From Gerris lacustris (taxonomy: Eukaryota; Arthropoda; Insecta; Hemiptera; Gerridae): a stretch of DNA of 64,000 bases. This document shows positions 12,020 to 22,939 of the stretch, piece after piece (position 1 is the first letter of the stretch; each line of letters starts with the position of its first letter). The stretch is from assembly GCA_951217055.1 (NCBI GenBank), contig OX578284.1, positions 22,007,187-22,071,186 on the forward strand. The letters run 5' to 3'. The position numbers were made by a program, and so were the translations under genes. Below the pieces are notes generated by a model, which saw only the letters and a program-made list of their open reading frames with translations, was not told the origin of the DNA and searched no databases.

Positions 12020-12371
12020 ACCACGATTGTAGTTGTCTTTTTTTCCTTTGACAATATGCTTATCAATTTTGTTCTTAAGTTATAGTTATTATTTTTCTTT
12101 TCCTTCCCCATGGTGTTAGTTACAGCTTCAGGTGCCTCTTGAATTCCTTCCAGGCTAATCTATCCTGTGCATTAGTTCTCATGTCGGAAACAGTTTTTCC
12201 CTTCTTCCTTCCGATGACTTCTATGTAGTCCGCATAAATTTTCCTTGGTATTCCTCTGGACCTCCGTTCTATCGATTTTTCTATTATAAATTGCTTGGGC
12301 TCTCTTGCGCTATCCATTCTGACCAAAGTTTCTCTCTTATGGCTGTTTCCTCTAAATCTTCTCTTATCCAT
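12020..12371 (-). pseudogene. Non-LTR retrotransposon remnant, inverted second copy
   Basis: The minus strand encodes SIERRSRGIPRKIYADYIEV, SDMRTNAQDRLAWKEFKRHL and ends with a stop, followed by CACCATGGGGAAGG as in the + copy. It keeps the Trp lost at 11680. Upstream of the first Met the frame is broken, so this is a 5'-truncated remnant. Together with 11488-11770 it forms an inverted pair of roughly 300-bp arms about 230 bp apart. Confidence 0.7.
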
Positions 12372-12820
12372 TCATTTTAGACTCTATCTCTCCTGGATTT
12401 CCCATCCACTCTTCTTAACCATTTTATTTAGCTCGCGGAGATCTTGACTTACTACTACTATCCTACTCCCCTATCTCTCGCCCGCCAGCTCTTACTGCTA
12501 CAGACAACAGGACCTGACCCTATAGTATTGAACAAACACTTGCAGCTTGAGGTCCTGATCTGCACCTCCTTATAAATATAGTTTGCCTGAGTATAGAATT
12601 CGCTTTCCTTAGGTACCTGGTTTAGCTTTTTTACTGGGTTTAGTTCACTTAGTGATAATTTCATAAAAACTTTTGAAAACAAAACTTACATTGCAGAAAC
12701 AAGTATACCTTCATTCTCTTTTCAAAGAAAAATACAGGAATTATACCATAATATGATCATGCACATTTGTTTGTTTATAAAACATCCAACTATGTGCCTA
12801 AAAATTTGAAACCTATATAA
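12372..12820. other. No gene seen
   Basis: May include more diverged 5' sequence of the minus-strand retrotransposon copy. The 74-residue minus frame at 12458-12682 has no recognisable motif. Confidence 0.4.
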
Positions 12821-12867
12821 ATGTGAAGTATGATTAATTAACTAATTTTCGAATTTATTTGTTGCAG

Positions 12868-13099
12868 GGGTCCCGTTTCCAATGGCACGTCGGATCGGTC
12901 ACCCCTACCAAAACAGGACGCCTCCAAAACGAAAGAAACCAAGGACCTCCTTCACCAGGCTACAAATCGCCGAACTAGAGAAAAGGTTTCATAAACAAAA
13001 GTACCTAGCTTCAGCTGAGAGAGCAGCACTAGCTAAAAGTCTTAAAATGACTGATGCGCAGGTCAAAACATGGTTTCAGAACAGGCGCACTAAGTGGAG
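12868..13099 (+). CDS. C15: TLX/C15 homeobox gene, exon carrying most of the homeodomain
   Basis: Seen: a 3' splice site (pyrimidine-rich tract ending TTGTTGCAG at 12867) opens an exon in frame [20 protein letters not shown] and then the homeodomain. The phrase [17 protein letters not shown] is the signature arm in front of TLX/HOX11 homeodomains. Homeodomain residue 1 is the Arg codon at 12930. Phe8, Leu16, Phe20, Trp48, Phe49, Asn51 and Arg53 are all present. Position 47 is Thr ([10 protein letters not shown]), the residue that sets TLX apart from nearly all other homeodomains. The exon ends inside codon 57 at the donor GTAATAG (13100). Known of the family: nuclear DNA-binding regulators; C15 acts in distal leg and neural patterning in flies. 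The Met at 12882 is internal, because the open frame continues upstream to the splice site. The first two exon bases complete a codon begun in the previous exon. That N-terminal exon was not found here. Confidence 0.96.
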
Positions 13100-13157
13100 G
13101 TAATAGTTAAAACAATATTCTTAGAATTAATAGAATTTAGTAATTATTATAATTTAC

Positions 13158-14702
13158 TAGCTGACCCGGCAAACGTTGTTTTGCCATATAAAATATTTCT
13201 AGAGAATAATTTGGTAGTTAAATAAAAAATAACTAACTTATTGTAAGTGTGTGGGGACGTGATCTATGACTGAGGAATGGAGCGCTGTGAACATTTTACT
13301 TTATTAACTTAAGTAGTATATATTTAAAATTATATCTCTTAAAAGTTATATATACATTAAAAAATGTTATCCATATTTGCTATCACTAATTGTGATAATT
13401 TAAAAAAATCAATATCAATCTCTAAGTGCAATGGATTGTATGATATTATATTTAATAATTTAATAATAATAATAATTATTTATAAATTGAAAATGTAATC
13501 CATGCTCCGTGCTGTTTCCTGGGTGAGAAGCGACGCCGGTAGACGCCTGGCGGGGATAACTGATCGATTGATAATTGATCAGTTATCCACCACTGAGAGT
13601 TAAAGATTATTAAAGTACAAATATGGCTATTAGCAAATGGGGGTTGGTGGTAAAAAGGTAAAATTTTAAGATTATAATTATTTTTTAATGCCAAATAATA
13701 AAAAAAATTAAATTAAAAAATGTTGTCCAAAAAATGAAAAATTGTTTTAGGGGGGGCCTTATCACTTAGGGGTGGTAAAAAGGTAAACATTTAGGGTTAT
13801 AAGTATTTTTTAATGCCAAATCATAAAATAATAAAATTTAAAAAAATTTAGAAAATTAAATTTTGGGGGGTCTCCCTTATCACTTAGGGGTAGTAAAAAG
13901 GTAAAAATTTAGGATTATAAGTATTTTTTAATGCATAAACATAAAAAAAAAAAATTAAAACATTTTGATCAAAAAATAAGATTTTTTTATTTTTTTTTTT
14001 TGGGGGGGGGGAGGGGGGCAACCTCATCACTTAGGGGTGGTAAAAAGGAAAAATTTAGGTTTATAAGTATTTTTTAATGCCAAATCATAAAATAATAAAA
14101 TTTAAAAAAATTGGCCAAATTATTAAGAAAATTAAATTTTTTTTTGGGGGGGGGGGGGCCTCCGTCATCACTTATGGTGGTTAAAAGATAAAAATTTAGG
14201 GTTATAAGTAGTTTTTTAATGCCAAATTATAAAAAATAAAAAATTTAAAAATGTTGTCCAAAGAATTAAGAAAATTAATTTTTGGGGGGGCCTTCCTCAT
14301 CACTGAGGCGTGTTAAAGTTATAAAAATTTAGGGTTATTAGAATTTTTTAATGCCATATCATAAAATAATAAAATTTAAAAACACAGACCAAAACATTCA
14401 AAAACTAAAATTTTGGGGGCCCCCCCTCATCACTGAGTGGTGGTAAAAAGGTAAAAATTTAGGGTTATAAGTATTTTTTAATGCCAAATCTATAAAAAAT
14501 AAAATAAAAAATGTTTGTCTAAAAAATCAAAAAATAAAATTTTGGGGGGGCCCCCCTTATCACTTAGGGGCATAAAACATAGATAACATCCTATTCTCAG
14601 ACCTACCGATCAATACAAAAAAAAAATCATCAAAATCGGTCTTGCCGTTTCGGAGGAGTTCGGGATCAAACACCGTGGCCGAGAATTTTATATATATAGA
14701 TT
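13158..14702 (+). mobile_element. Dispersed element with internal G-tract tandem repeats
   Basis: It begins CTAGCTGACCCGGCAAACGT and ends with ATCAAAATCGGTCTTGCCGT, then TTCGGAGGAGTTCGGGATC, and GAGAATTTTATATATATAGA, end types found on dispersed repeats in many insects. Between them lie about seven tandem copies of a 120-150 bp unit. Each unit has TAAGTATTTTTTAATGCCAA, then an A-rich part, a run of 6-10 G, and ATCACTTAGGGG. No protein is encoded. The superfamily is not assigned. Confidence 0.65.
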
Positions 14703-14809
14703 ATGTACTTAATAATTTAATATTTAATTATTGCATTAGTTCCAATCCAGTACTTGTCTTGCCAAGCAGTATACTTCTCTTTTCAAAGAGCGTGGTACCT
14801 TACTCTCTT

Positions 14810-15190
14810 TTCTTTCTTTGTCCTTAGATTTCCTCTCCATTGTTCCTTCTTTCTTTCTTTATCGCTAGTTGTTCTCTCCATTATCCCTCCTTTCTTCTTT
14901 TATCACTAGGTTCTTTCTGCATTATTCCTCCTTTCTTTCTTTATCTCTAGATTCCCTCCCCATTATCCCTCTTTCATCCTTTATCTCTAGATTTCTCCCC
15001 ATATTCTCTCCTTTCTTCCTTTATCTCTAGATTTCCTCCCCATATTCTCTCCTTTCTTCCTTTATCTCTAGATTTCCTCTCCATTATCTCTCCATTCTTC
15101 TTTTATCTCTAGATTTCCTCTCCTTTCTTTTTTTTTATCTCTAGATTTCCTCTTCATTATTCCTCTTTCGTCTCCTTTATTTCTAGGTTG
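14810..15190. repeat. Polypyrimidine minisatellite, about 41-bp period
   Basis: About nine units with core TTTATCTCTAGATTTCCTCC followed by CCATTATTCTCTCC-type pyrimidines. The TTATCTCTAG landmark is at 14941, 14981, 15021 and 15062. The + strand is almost purely C and T, a composition that can favour triplex structure. Confidence 0.8.
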
Positions 15191-16620
15191 TTAGGTTGCT
15201 GGTCGGATATCCTCACACATTTTCTTAACCCGGATGACTGCTCATTATCGTCATAAAAAATATAATAATTTTTAGAAACAAGTTAGTGAAGTTTGAGCTT
15301 CACTATTTAATATAATTATTTGATAACAAGTATCAGTCAAATTAATGAATTATATTTAGATTTCCCGATGTTTCAGAAGATTGATTTCGATTTCCTTCGA
15401 GGTGTTATAATATATATACATGGATATCTGAATGACCGTATAATATTCACTTTTTGCGGTTTATTTTACGCCCATATTAACACATCATTAGACTATTATA
15501 GGACAAGGGATCCGGACACTTTACTCATCTATTCGTTGTGACCTTCAGTGTGAAACATGCCTCACCTTTTAAGGGATATTCACTGTTTACCTTGCTCGTT
15601 GTTCATGTTTATTAATGAACGTATCAATCTGTTTTAAAGGAAAAGAATATTGGATTAAATTAAAAAAAATCCTTTCCGAGGTTGAAAACATTTGTACTCT
15701 TTACCTTGGTTTAATTCTGCATCCTCCATACTTGAACCTTGTCTATTATTCAAAAAAGAAATCCTGGTCTAAACACACCCTCAACTCAAGTCTAAACGGT
15801 AGGAGAGGTTCTGCTCAAGCAGGCTAGACGAGACTAACCCCTGAATATTTAAAGGTTAATAGCCAAAGACTAGAGCCTAAGAGGCAAGTCGAAGCTAAGG
15901 AGTAGTTCTTATCGACTGAATGTTATCAATTTGGACGGTTCTTAGGCCTCCTGAGGTTGGTAGAAGAAAGCAACGAATATACCTACACGGTTTTAGTACT
16001 GGAAGTTTCTAAAGCTATACTTAGAGCCCTTGTTAGCAGGATCTACGAGTTCTATTATCCTTAAAGGGACGGTACTCTACATTATCAGCGATTGGTAAAG
16101 CAGCCCTTTCCTTTATACTAACTGCTTATCTAAGTATCGGGTCCTTAATAACGTCTTACTAAGAGGCTTGCCAAGGGGTCTTAACTATTAAAGCGTTCTC
16201 ATTGGCTTTAGCCCTCCCTATTAATGGCTGGGGAGAGAAGTCCTTAAATATCCATGGTTTTCATTCCAATTATAAGTTAGCTCGTTTTCCTTCCTCGAGC
16301 TTTAAACGTCTTTCTCCTAAACTTGGGGCTTCTTCAAGTCTTCATTACCCTTATTAGTGTTATAGCTCTTCTCGTTTCACTTCCTTTAAATGATAATTCT
16401 CAAAGGAGACAAATTATATTGCATTTTCATAAACACCGTTTAAATAACAGCCGTCTAAATTATACCGGAGACTTCAAAATTATAAACTTACAATACTTCA
16501 GTATCTTCATTCATTTTTTAAAAATTATTCTTATTAAAACTTTTTTCTCTCTTAAATCTCTTTAAATTATTTTTTATTCCTGCATTTTTAACTGGCTAGT
16601 GGTTATTATGAATTTATTAA
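15191..16620. other. Unassigned stretch
   Basis: 15780-16300 is visibly less AT-rich than its surroundings but has no long frame on either strand. I compared it by eye with rRNA and reverse-transcriptase landmarks and saw no match. Confidence 0.4.
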
Positions 16621-16624
16621 TTAG

Positions 16625-16626
<2 letters not shown>

Positions 16627-16698
<72 letters not shown>
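16627..16698. repeat. (AT)n microsatellite
   Basis: Uninterrupted alternating A and T. A second short run lies at 17028-17056. Confidence 0.95.
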
Positions 16699-16701
<3 letters not shown>

Positions 16702-17024
16702 TTGTTATATAGAAAATATTCTATAGTCACTGCTAAACCGTTGCTTCTTTGTAAAAAACTGCATTGTAAAATTATTAATATGTGAATAATTTGAAATAAA
16801 CAAACACTAGTATCGAGGGGTAGTGAAGTATTTTAAATTCTTAAAAACTCAGTAAAAATAATAATTATTTCTTATCACACCTGCCTCGGGCTTCAAACAT
16901 CATCATGTGTTTTTCTGACAATGCATATATAGGATATAGTTGATAAAATTATGATGGGGTTGGATCCACCGTTTTGTGAGAGTAAATGCTGTCAATTTTT
17001 TTTTAGAAAAACCTGTTTATACGG

Positions 17025-17059
<35 letters not shown>

Positions 17060-17084
17060 TTTTTTTTCTTTGATCATTTAATAA

Positions 17085-17215
17085 AAAAAATTTATTATCT
17101 ACGATTGATACGAAATATAAACATTTTATCTCTGTTTACTACCCTCGTTGTCGCTCGGGTGCAAACTCCACTCTTGCATGCAAAATGCTACTTTCCGCGT
17201 AATGTAGATACTATT
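17085..17215 (+). mobile_element. Internally deleted copy of the 36.2-36.8 kb element
   Basis: The left part (TTATCTACGATTGATACGAA, TATAAACATTTTATCTCTG) matches the complement of 36715-36765. The right part (TACTACCCTCGTTGTCGCTC through GCATGCAAAATGCTACTTTC and CGCGTAATG) matches the complement of 36205-36295. The two are joined directly at a TTTA shared by both edges, so about 400 bp present at 36 kb is missing here. Confidence 0.65.
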
Positions 17216-20200
17216 CTGAAAGATCAAAGCATTTATTATGATGATATTTTACGGAATTTAAATCTTATTATAGTTATTTATATCAATTTTTCCTATTATT
17301 CCTAAATTTATTACCTACAGCATAAATAACCATTTCAAACTTCACTATGTAAGATACTAAATTTAGTACAGTGGTTTATAACCTTTATACCCTGATGATG
17401 TAAATAATTTTTTTGAAACTAGTTGGTTAATTTATGTTCTTTTTATTAAACCGTAACTCACTAATTTAATTCAAATTAGTTATTTTAACGGTTGCTAATT
17501 AATATCTCAATTTTCATTAAGTTAAACTAATAGGTAAAAATATTACAAAAAACAAATTTCATATATGAATTGCTTAAGGATTATAATCCTTAGCACGATT
17601 TTGTATTTTGTATAATTTTTCTGTATTTTACATGATTATTCAACTTGTTTTATGTCCTTAATTCTTTTATCTTTAAAAGGGGAAGTGTATTATAAGTGAA
17701 GAGGATATAATATTATTAAGTAGAAAATATGATGAATTATATACTATATATGTTATATTTACTTTGTCTTTATTAATGTAATTTCAATCTATCGTTCACA
17801 TTACATCATCAATAAAGTTTAATATAATTTAAAAGGCTTCTGTAGATTATATAAAGGGGTTTCGCTGTGTGGTAGGGAGACATTCAATTCACTTAAGGAC
17901 CTCTTCTCATAGAAAGGGCAGAGCTTCTGCTAAGGGCTTTACTTACGATCTCGGGTTTTAACTTAGTTTACCCCCCTCTCTTGTCCTAACCTATATTGTT
18001 GAGGTTACGAATGTTGGTTCTTTGTATTCAGGACAATAAGTTGAGGATGTGAGGAGAATAAGTGTTTTGGGGCTGAGGTGAGGTTGGCTACATCGAGTCG
18101 TCCTTTTTCTTCTGCAAGATATATCCACTAAAAGCAGAAGGAGCCTTTATCAATCAAGATTACAGCCGAAAAAAGAAAACCTTCTCCGAAACAACACAAT
18201 AAACATTATAACCTTCCACTTTACCGTACTTCCCTTATACCAAAACCTTAAACAGTCTTGCCAACATCATTTATTTTTTCTCTTTTTCTTCTCCTCCACC
18301 TTTCTCACTCTTAAAGTCTCCTTTTAAACACTGAGAAAAATATACCGGTTAAAGTCATGTCTCTTCCGTTTGTTATATTTCTCCTTGTTCTATAAGGAAA
18401 CCACTTGAGCGAAATATCCCCACTTAAAGCTGTTAATTCTTTAATAACTCACTTTAGCCGCGAGCTTTTCCCCCTTTAATTTTAGAAGTCTTATCCCCTC
18501 CTTGCCTCTGCCTCCTGTCTTAATATACTTAGCGCGTTTGGTACATTATAAAATAAACACTGGGATACCAATGGAGGGAGAGAGATGAAAACTTCTCTTG
18601 TAATTAAATCATCTGAGCTTAGATAAAACAAAAGATATGAATTTAGTATAAACTCAAAGCTTATATACAAGAGTGACAAAATAGTTAATTCGATACACGC
18701 ATCTTACTCTTAGCATATTTAAAGTAAACTTTAAAAAATATACTATATCTTGCTAAAATAAGTCACTAATCAGATTTCTAACACTTATCAGATACTAACT
18801 CTGAGGGAAAGAGGTATAAATTCTAATTTTGCTTAAAAACAAACATCATGCCTTAATCAACGTTACTTTTTTTAAACACATCCACCCATTAGTTTTGATA
18901 TAAAAAAACTTCTTTATAAAGCTATTTCTCATGCAAATTACGAGTATTTTACATAATTATGACAAAAACGAACTTTATAATTAAATTTAACTCTTTGCAG
19001 ATTTAATTTATAATTTAAAACCCCACGCTTTAAGCCTCTCGATCATTATGTGTAACGTAAAAATTTATATATAGAAATGGACCCGCCGAGGAATCACGCG
19101 AGAATCCAAAATTGTACTTCAATTGTTTGTTTTGTCTCTTATACTTCTTTCGCCACTGATAATGGACGTAGCCCGAATGAAATAATAAAGTTTAGGTTGT
19201 AGAAAATTGTTACTTTTGGTTTCTTAATACTGATAGCACTGAACACACCTATTCTTTCTTTATTGAACTGTGCGTTTTTGGATTTTTTAAATTAAAATTA
19301 GGTTTGAAAGTAGACCAAAACCAAATTGTTCTGATAATGATGAGTGGCAGATACCTCCGTCCTATATTGATGAAAATACTATAGAATATATTGGGACATA
19401 AAGAAGTATTAAGGTTAAAATAAACCCTGAAACATGAGGAACTCTCTTATATTTTGTACGAATATTGCAGAGTGAAGCTATAATTAGACTTTTATTTTTA
19501 TTTTTTTAAAAGAAACATAAAAAGATAAAGTCGTTGATAGATATCTCATTTGACTTATGCAATCATTATTGTATTTGTATTAGAAGAGGGATCCCTCTCT
19601 ATTAGGGTTTAATAAAAGGAAACAATCGTCTATTCCGCTTATTTTCCAGATGATATCTCGTTGTTTGTTAATGAATCACGAAAAGAAACAAAATATACGT
19701 TAATATTGTCAATCATTACTGTTTAAAGGGGGAAAAAATGTTACGAAATTGGTGTAGGAAACACAGAAACAAAAAAACAGTCTAAGGAAACGTGCAGTTT
19801 TCAAAGCAATCAAGTTAATCGTGCGGTTCTTTCAAGAAGGTATTTTTTTCGGGTCGGATTTGTTGAAAAAAATATTAGTAATTGGTTTTTGAAAGGTTCT
19901 GAAGGACTTGGAAGCAAAACAATCATCTTTCAATTGCCTTCTTCCGTCATCTTTCGAAACCAATATGTCTCTCAGTGCGTCATTAAAGAAGGTTTGCACA
20001 TTGTATTGTAATAGTTTTGTACCTTAAATGCTTTAGGTATAATTTAAGATTTTAAATTTACTTTTTTGAAACTTATATTTAATCAAAAGAGCTTACAATT
20101 TAAAGGATGAATAAAACCTCTACCGTGTATGTTTTCAGTTCTGTAACATTCCATATTTTTTATTTGACAATATTTTAAAGCAAACTTTGTTGGCATTTTA

Positions 20201-20300
20201 GTAATATATATTATTAGATAATTGCCTAAACTTTTTTACCTCACTTTTCCACAAGTTTGGAATTGAAAGAGATACTTATGGTAAATCGGTTTGATTTTAA
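17216..20300. other. No gene seen
   Basis: AT-rich with scattered less AT-rich patches (17850-18200). Short frames have no recognisable domains. Confidence 0.5.
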
Positions 20301-20524
20301 GTGTGATTAAAAGAGATAAATTAATGAGAAGTAGGGCAATCCGAGCTGCGTACAGAGTCCACGACTTACTAAAAACTTCTGGATCAGATGCTCTATATGC
20401 ACTAATAAACAGCTCTTCTGATTAATCTTGAGCTCAAAGCTTTCAGATTTAAGAGTGAGTTCCTTGAGTTTACTTGAGGCAACAAGAAGACATACTGACG
20501 AGTGGAGTGCGAAGGACAGCTTAT

Positions 20525-20902
20525 TTATATTGGCTTTCTGGAGCATAGATTATACCTGGTTTTCCTGAAGGCTCCTTGAGTCGGGTTAACCCTTCGGGAT
20601 GACTTAACCGGACAGGTGCAGTTTACGTCTGTGTTTCTTTGTGGAGCGGGTGATTTTTGAAGTGACCGCGGCGTCGCCTCTGGCTTTCTGCTGACCAGAG
20701 TTTTCCGGGTCCGGGAAAGTGTGAATCCACCATTTCTGTTGAAGTTCTCTGATTGTTTTTCAATCTCAATAGCCTCCTTTACCACCCTGTTGTGATACCT
20801 GTTGACAGATGAGAGTACACTTATGTTCTCAAACTGGATGAAATTGCCGGTTTCTTCAGAATGCTGAGCTATCGCTAATCTCTTATCGTTGTTTTGTGTA
20901 CA
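20525..20902 (-). pseudogene. Penelope-like element, C-terminal coding remnant
   Basis: The minus strand is open from about 20910 and reads KRLAIAQHSEETGNFIQF, then SSVNRYHNRVVKEAIEIEKQ and SENFNRNGGFTLS. The order (A-x-H-x-x-x-T-G, a YxxRxxxEAIEI helix, NFNR-G) matches the end of Penelope-like proteins, at and after the GIY-YIG endonuclease. The frame has no good start because the 5' part is missing, and the GIY-YIG residues themselves are not present. A Lys/Arg/Pro-rich tail follows to the stop near 20525. It is probably the remnant of a 5'-truncated insertion. Confidence 0.68.
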
Positions 20903-21327
20903 ATTAAATTAGTGCTTGCAATTATAATGCATTTTTGCTACCTTTATTTCTGCAACCTTCGTTTCGTCTTTCAATTACTTTAATTACTAATAGTAATTTG
21001 GTTTTAAATTGAATTATAAATGAAAATAATTTCAAGATAAAAAGAACTTTTGATATACTACGTTTTTAAATTTTCTGTTAAATCGTGTGTAATGTTGATA
21101 ATATAATTGTTATTGTTATATAAAATATAATGTTAGTGAAAAAAAATAGTTCCGAATTTATATACTTCACATAAATGACAACCATCTAGAGAGCTGATCT
21201 TAAACCTATAAAAGGACAAATCTTTGTACAACGGATCTCCCCAACACCAAATCTAAAGCGTGCCATCTCATCCATATAATTTAAAATAATAATATAAATA
21301 ATATAATTGATATTTCCTGTTTTGCTG

Positions 21328-21646
21328 TCATTCAATGTTTATCTATCACAAATTAGCAACCCGGCAAAATGAAGATTGCGTAAATATGGGACATGGCAAA
21401 ACAAATAAAATAACGCGGATTTTTTCCGAACTAATTTTCCGTACAACAAAATTTGCTGAAAACCAATTAAATTCTGCTGAAAGATGGCTAAAAGTATTAA
21501 AATAAAATGCATTGTCATCGTGTTCTGAGCTATGCTAAAAGTTTCAAATGTCTAGCTATTCGGGAAGTTAGTTAGAAATTGATTGCCAGATTTGTACCGG
21601 ACAAACAAACAAACAAACAAGAAAGCAAGCTAATAAAAACGTAGTA
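21328..21646 (+). mobile_element. Dispersed element tail, independent copy
   Basis: Same family as 548-872: it shares GAAAGATGGCTAAAAGTATT, the CGGGAAGTTAGTTAGAAAT region and the GAAAGCAAGCTAATAAAAAC end, with scattered substitutions and a longer CAAA run. It sits in unrelated flanks, so it is a separate insertion. It shows that the unit in the first 2 kb is a mobile repeat and not part of the satellite. Confidence 0.7.
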
Positions 21647-21764
21647 AAATAAAATAAAAATAATTTCGAACAAATCCTATTTTTTATAATTTTATTAAAC
21701 GAAATACAATATTCTATAATACAACGCTGTTTAATTATCTATGCGATTGTGACAAAGGTTTATA

Positions 21765-21768
21765 TATA

Positions 21769-21847
<79 letters not shown>
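21765..21847. repeat. (AT)n microsatellite
   Basis: Alternating A and T for about 80 bases, preceded by two TAGGTTTATATA units. Confidence 0.95.
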
Positions 21848-21849
<2 letters not shown>

Positions 21850-21851
<2 letters not shown>

Positions 21852-22930
21852 TGTGTTTAAATAAATCAATATTCAATTTCCCTTCTTTTTTATTAACTTT
21901 CTCTCGTTTAGTATTTGCGTGACTAAAAATAAATGTAAAAAAAATATATATATTATAAAGATAAGATTGAGAGAGAAAAAAATCAACAACTTATATCTCC
22001 AATATTACAAGTGCATAAAAGCGGTCGTTTTCAATAAAGTGTTTAGTGCAGAATAAGATAAATAAATACTTATAAAAGATACAAATGAGAAACATGTCAT
22101 TTGTCATTGATAACAAATCTTTTTAGTTTTTTTACTAAAATATATTAAGAGGAAACAGTTTAAAAACGGACTAATTATAATGTTATTCTTTATAAAAAGG
22201 TTGGCACAAGAAGTAGAAATGCCACTTAAACAGTTTATTTAAGAAAAAAAGGTTATACCTACATTTCTAAGGAGAAAGAGAGACATCATTGGAATAGATA
22301 TCTACATTTGTAGACGTTGAAGGTAGATAAGAGACATATGTACAAGACGTATAACACCTCACTTATACAATATTAATGATGCTTTAAGGCGTGACAACAT
22401 CACTAAAGCTGAATACTGATTACAAGACTCTCTACATGTCCTACAATGGAACTCCTCCATTCTGCTAAATATTGTATAATTTAAACCCATCTCAAATTAT
22501 ACAGGAGGACTAAACAACAATTACCTTAGCTACACTATATACAATAACAGACAAAACACTTTGTTATTATTCAGTTAATTTTCTCAATTGACTATTTTTC
22601 AAATTAGTTGACTTTAAACTGAAATTGCAATTAAAACTAATTGTATATAATACGGTTGAAGGAGTTAAATAAATTGCTTTTTAAGGATCAAAACTTGTTT
22701 AATTATATGAAGCACGAATTCATTTTATTACTTTTCAGTGAAATAAATAGTTTTAAGAAAACAATTAGATGAAATAATAAGAAAAATTAGTTTTTTTTTT
22801 TTTTCATTTGTTATTTCATCTTCGCCATCTATATTAATTACAGTCTAACTATTCTGAGAAAGCTTATATTTACATGGATGGAATTAATAGTCAAATTGCT
22901 GGCGCTCTCACAACTCCGTAAAACCTTGAT
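21850..22930. other. No gene seen
   Basis: AT-rich sequence with short homopolymers and no long frame. Confidence 0.5.
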
Positions 22931-22939
22931 GTAAACATC

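Larger units (their letters stand above)
1..12867 (+). other. Presumed upstream intron or 5' flank of the homeobox gene
   Basis: The next exon opens at an acceptor with a split codon, so at least the adjoining part is intron. An N-terminal TLX exon normally encodes over 100 residues including an eh1-like repressor motif. No open frame in this stretch looks like that, so the first exon probably lies before base 1. Contents are listed individually. Confidence 0.55.

Noticed and set aside
12882..12884. Met at 12882 as the protein start
   Set aside because: The frame continues upstream to a splice acceptor, and family members have a long N-terminus encoded before this point.
15780..16300. rRNA or organelle-derived segment, suggested by a less AT-rich composition
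   Set aside because: No conserved rRNA landmarks or coding frame could be recognised by eye.
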